From assembly GCF_000208865.1 (NCBI RefSeq), contig NC_018392.1, positions 1,632,793-1,696,792 on the forward strand: DNA of 64,000 bases, given 5' to 3'. Positions 59,501 through 64,000 of this stretch are shown one piece after another (position 1 is the first letter of the stretch; every line of letters begins with the position of its first letter). The notes under the pieces are model-generated. The model was not told the DNA's origin and ran no database searches. It saw only the letters and a program-made list of their open reading frames with translations. Source of the stretch: Neospora caninum Liverpool (Eukaryota; Apicomplexa; Conoidasida; Eucoccidiorida; Sarcocystidae). Both the position numbers and the translations under genes were made by a program.

Positions 59501-62500
59501 GCGCATATGAGGAAATACTCCCCTGTACAAAGACACCTAGCCACAGCGTGGACAGAGAGTTCGAGGGGAGCGACGGGGTTGAAACGTACGGATGTATTCG
59601 GCGGCGCTGGCGATGGGGCCTTCTTCCGCGATGGAAATTTGGTCTCGCGCATGATCGGGGAAACGCGGCATTTTCGTGTGGCCGCAGACCCGCCCTTCCT
59701 CCAGCCCTTCGACCTCGGAGGGTAGGCTCACCCACTTCGCGTCTGGGGCACTCCCGCCTGCAACACGCGAGAGCGGCGCAACCGAAAGTTAGAAGGTAAA
59801 CCTTGCGCATGCGCGGAAAGATCCCGCCCCACAGACGCGCACAGCCTTAGCGCCCAGAAGCCACGAGCGCGAAGGGCCCGAGACGCAATGGGGCCGCCTC
59901 GACCCCGTGGAAATCCCAAACCCGTCGCGCAGAGGCCGGAGAGTCAAGAAAGACATCTCCAATACAGAAACGCGTATTGCTCTGCCGTCCTATATATGGA
60001 CCTACAGACGGAAAGGGAGATAATGCACCCGCGTAGGCCTTCAAACACGGGGGAGAGCTTCAGGTGTACACGGGTGCCAGTTTCGACATTTAAACATCCA
60101 CGTTTTGTCATGAATGCAGTCAAGCCACTGCTTACCTAGTTTCGAGACCGTCCAGCTATCTCCTATCGCTCTACGTGAGCACGTGCATTTGTATGTACAT
60201 GCATGCACATGCATAAATCTGTATACTGTAGGCGCACGCGTAGGTAAATGTTCCTTTGAGTGACAGAAACCGAGCGATACGAGCGGGGGTTCTCCCTGCT
60301 GTTTACCTTCCTTGTCACAGAGAGCCAGGGGGCGTGTTGCGTCTTCGTCGGGAGTTCCACTGTCGCCGATTCCTTTCATCTTGTCGCTCCTCGACCGAGA
60401 CCCGAGACGAGTAAGGAAAACGTTCATCTGGACACAAAAGCAACCCAGTGCAGCTTCCGTGGCCGTTTTCACACAGACTTCCAAACTCTGTTATCAATGC
60501 ATCCAATGCTGTGGGTGCACATGCACCTACGTTTCTACATAGATGCATACGAAGATGTGTCTTCGCGTATATTAAGCACCTCAGAGAAAGAGACCGGAGA
60601 TGTTTTGTATATCTTCCTTTTTCTCGTTTGTATATATATATATATATATATATGTGAATGCATGCATATATATACAGAGAGAGAGAGATATGACACCCGA
60701 ATGGTTAGTGGCGTCAGAAATCCCGCCATTCGACGGGTCGGGCCGCTGAAGAAAAGTGGTAGGACACGGGACCGTTCAAGAAATGAAAATAACATACATA
60801 CATACATGCGGATATATATGAATATACATATGCACATATGTCTACACATGAATGTGGCCATATACATGTGTCAGTATCTTGCTTGGTATTTCATATATAT
60901 CTGTTTTCTATGTTTCGGGGAAAGCGGGAAGAGACTCCGAGACGCACAGATTGTTGGTCGGCGGGCACGTCCAAGGTTTTCAGCGATGGAACTGTGTAGG
61001 AAGCAGTTGTGACTGTGAATGCGCCTTGGAGGATGAATTTCTCTGACATCCACCCAGGCATGGATTCCAAGTCGACGTCTACTCGGACCGCGCCGCCAAA
61101 GATGTTTGCTGCCTGGAAAAGAGGACGGCAAGCGAAGAAACGCCCGTGAGAAGAAAGAGAAAGAGCACACACATTTGCCCTCCCAGACGCCGGCACGGGC
61201 GCGAACAAGACAGCGGAGGTTTTCCTTCCTGGGGGAGGCATGGGCCACCGACCAGTTTGCGACACGCAAATCCGCTTGGGCTGCCAAGTCATCTGCAAGT
61301 GGAATCCAGGTTTCTAGGTTTGAAGAAGACGAAAACGCATGCACAAAGCAGTATTTATCCTCTCCGTACACAGCTGGCCTTAAGAAGAGAAAGACGATCG
61401 CTAGATCATATATCGTTATTATTCTACTATAGGTGGAGCAAGACACGGGTTGAGTGGAGAACCTGGAGGGAGACAGTTCTCTGTCTAGCGAGGAGAGACC
61501 GTGTGGAAGTTGAGCAGACTCGACTTTTTCGTCTCGTTTTTGTCGGCGGGAAGTGAAGAAACGCCTTACCGTCAGGTCGAATTTGTGTTTGTAGCTGAGG
61601 AACTCCGCCGGATTAAGGGAGAGACGCAGATGGGCAAAGAAGGTCTGAGAGGGAAGCAACAGTCGATTGGATTCCTCATTTTCCCGTTTTGTCGGAAAAT
61701 GGAGAAAACAGGGAGAGAAACGGAGGAAAGAGCATGCGCCTTGTGCCATCGAAGAAGTGAACACCACCACCGGGAAACGGACTAGCTTGTCAAGGACACT
61801 CCAGAGTTTGGAGTGTACGTACACGCAAACAGGTCATCAAGATTGGTAAGATGTCGGGTTGCTTCAGTGTGCATGTGCACGCTCTGAAAAGGCGCCCCTT
61901 TCAAGCGCACATGCAACGTCGCAGAGGCACATTACTGTCCACCTCAAGCCACCCTGGAAACTGGTCTTAAACGTCAAACATCCTCTATTGGTATGCACAT
62001 AAGTCGCCAACACTGACATGCAAGGATACTCAGAGAACACTGTCTTTCTATTTGCTTATCGTTACATATAAATGCTGCCGATTCTTGTGCATTTCTGTAA
62101 TTCGTCCACTGCTTGGATGATTTCAGGTCCCTGTGCTTCCAAGACTCTCGGTTGGACCCAGTTTCCCTCCTCTTTCTAGGATCGCCCGCCCCTCTGCCTT
62201 CGCCCACCTTCCCTTTTCCCCCTTTCTCACCCGAAAGCACGTACCTCCATCCACTCGATGACGAGCATTTCGCTGAGGAGTTCGCGCTTGACGGCGAGAA
62301 GGTAGTTTGTTTTTCTCTCCTTCATTGCAGACAGCTGGCCCACCAAGTTCCTGCGCAGGGGGTGGGAGACGCAAGTGTCGCAAAAGATTTAAATCCCGAT
62401 CCCTCCTCTCTCGTGGTCTCTCTCCCTCTTCACTTTTTGAGGTGCATCGAAACGCAGTGAATATCACGCAGGTCTCCCCATCCCCGCGTCACTTTTTCAC

Positions 62501-64000
62501 CCCTCGGTGCACGCCTGCATGCAGCCGTTGAGGCCCGGTCCCTGTTTTCCAGCTTCTGGTGTGGAACCAGCAAAGGCTTCTCTTGACCTCGCGCCTACTT
62601 TGTCGCTTCGTCGATCCGTTTCTGGACGGAGAGAAAATTCGAGTGGATCTGGCCGAGTTGGCGGTGCTTTTCCACGAGCTCGCGATCGATGCGGCGGCGC
62701 CTCTCTTGCAACGCCTCTTCACTCTGGACGATGGGGTAAGAGACAGTGCCTACTTCTCGGTCTCTCGTTCTATGCACGCGTTCTGCCCTCCACTTCTCTT
62801 TCCCACATTTTCCTTTCTCGCGTTGCCACCCCCCTTCACTCTCTCCTCTCATGCCTTCTCGCCGACATCTCTCTCGTCGTTCCTCCCGCAAATATCCAGA
62901 CGCACATATGCATGCATAGACTGATGCCCATAGACGCATATTTATACACGCATCCACATATGTATGTATATACGCATCCATATACATATATATATATATA
63001 TATGTAGACGGATGGCTCACAGGTGCATTGAGATGATAGCCCTCCGTGAGAGACGTTCCCTTGGTTTATCCGTGTACCTGCACTCCCCGATTGATGAACA
63101 GGAAACGCGATGGAAGACAGAGGGCGGCGGAGGAAGGGGGCGTCGTAGCGCCGGCGGTTCGGCTCTCCTTCCCTTCCCCGCATCCACGCCCCGCCAGTCA
63201 AACAGTTCTATCAGACTTTCCATCTAGAGAGCTAGGCGTTTCCGAGAGACGCAGGTGACGCTTACCGGTGAGGCATCCTGCATAAGCATCTTGTAGGCGT
63301 CAAGAGTGGAGATCAGTGGATGCTCGGAGAAATCTTGAAACGACAGACACGCAAAGCACGAACTCAATGAGGCAAAAAAGCCGAGAACTGTCCAGGGCCA
63401 GAGTGCGGCAAAATTATGTGAACGGTTTCGCAACCCAGGTAGCGACTCTCTCGAAACGCTCATGCGCGATCTTCAGTCCCTTTCTCTCGAGGAAACGTTT
63501 CCTGCATGGCCGCAGCCTCTGCTTCTGAGGTCTAAACCGCGTCTCCAGAGCTGAGACCCCCCGAGGACAACATCCTGATGGAAACGGGTTTTCGAGCACC
63601 CCACCGGGCGGGAGACGAACACGTGAGGGCGGCGCGTAGAAGCGGCCCAAGCTCAGAGTAACAGGTATACAGAACCGATCGGCCCGTCCTTGATTTCAAG
63701 GGGCTCTCTCTATCTGTGTGTTCCCTGTGTTTTCGACCCCGCAGGAAAAACAGACTCTTTCGATCGATGTATCCCTTCTTGCTCGTATTCTCTCGCATAG
63801 GCAGACGGAGAGGTAAATAAATGGTGGCAATTTGCGACATATCTAAACATATATATATATATATACATACTCAGGGGAACCGCAAATGAATGCTCGTTTG
63901 CATGTAAATCTAACGAGAGAGACCCGGACACGCATGTGTGACGTCTAGTTTACTGGCAGCACGACCCTTTTGTAAGTCTACGTAAACGTTTCTCACCTGC
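56525..64000 (-). CDS. Many-exon gene of unknown function, 3' part (5' end beyond the window)
   Basis: Eleven exons can be chained with matching phase on the minus strand: 63333-63266, 62723-62599, 62350-62245, 61644-61570, 61313-61173, 61112-60948, 60427-60307, 59757-59590, 58959-58745, 58336-58238 and 57589-56525 (TAA at 56525-56527). Together they give about 781 residues. The donors at 61173 and 60948 are the least certain. A gcag|gtgaga donor at 63997 suggests the next upstream exon continues off the window. The N-terminal part is helical with a coiled-coil-like Arg/Glu stretch (EEALQERRRRIDRELVEKH). The middle may be a beta-rich domain (FGGAVRVDVDLE). The rest is helical. No signal peptide or membrane segment is seen in this part. 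The family was not recognised. Confidence 0.7.
60630..60653. repeat. TA dinucleotide microsatellite
   Basis: About 12 TA units in an intron of the right-hand minus-strand gene, followed by a GA run near 60676-60689. Confidence 0.95.
61814..61823. promoter_or_regulatory. TGTACGTACA palindrome in an intron of the right-hand gene
   Basis: Seventh perfect copy of the palindrome, in the 600-bp intron between exons 61570-61644 and 62245-62350. Confidence 0.3.
62985..63004. repeat. TA dinucleotide microsatellite
   Basis: Short TA run in an intron of the right-hand gene, within a wider alternating purine-pyrimidine region (62905-63004). Confidence 0.85.
63849..63865. repeat. TA dinucleotide microsatellite
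   Basis: About eight TA units in the 660-bp stretch between the last chained exon and the window edge, presumably intronic. Confidence 0.85.

Noticed and set aside
1..64000. CRISPR arrays, tRNA/rRNA genes and intact transposons
   Set aside because: No spaced short direct repeats, no convincing cloverleaf with A/B boxes, and no transposase or reverse-transcriptase motifs were seen.

Overview
The window looks like nuclear DNA of a coccidian apicomplexan of the Toxoplasma/Hammondia/Neospora group. The reasons are: GC-rich exons broken by many short introns; TA microsatellites and many TGCATGCA motifs in non-coding DNA; and, above all, a tandem array of rhoptry-type (ROP) secretory kinases with signal peptides. 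The species cannot be fixed from sequence alone. Start codons were restricted to ATG. Many long open frames here begin at GTG or TTG and were trimmed or rejected.

Layout, left to right. (1) 34-807: the last two exons of a Vti1-like Qb-SNARE (+). (2) 808-4649: mostly non-coding, with a cysteine-rich start-less open frame at 862-1344. (3) 4650-7719: a three-exon triple CCCH zinc-finger protein (+). (4) About 9490-24869: four tandem units of about 3.8-4.3 kb, each with one single-exon ROP-family kinase (+; ATGs at 10413, 14702, 18715 and 22504). Copies 1, 3 and 4 are near-identical. Copy 2 is a mosaic whose kinase core is divergent and carries a better activation segment. The spacers hold a 151-bp minisatellite (2, 3, 1 and 0 units before copies 1-4), short hairpins, and a decayed relic of the large gene to the right. 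(5) 26102-35025: a very large low-complexity protein (-), about 2,900 residues, with one small intron and a C-terminal membrane segment. (6) 38801-40443: a two-exon membrane-anchored Nudix hydrolase (+). (7) 43340-47905: an eight-exon 20S proteasome alpha subunit of the PSMA6/alpha-1 class (+), including a GC-AG intron and a 27-nt exon. (8) 50832-52529: a two-exon bacterial-type dihydrodipicolinate synthase (+). (9) 56525-64000: the 3' part of a many-exon gene of unknown function (-), whose start lies beyond the window.

Apart from the kinase array the genes are unrelated housekeeping or hypothetical genes. There is no operon-like organisation. The array is the biologically dynamic part: alternating 5' leaders, gene-conversion mosaicism, a varying minisatellite ladder and a captured neighbour-gene fragment together record how the cluster grew.

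No CRISPR array, rRNA, convincing tRNA or intact transposon was seen.
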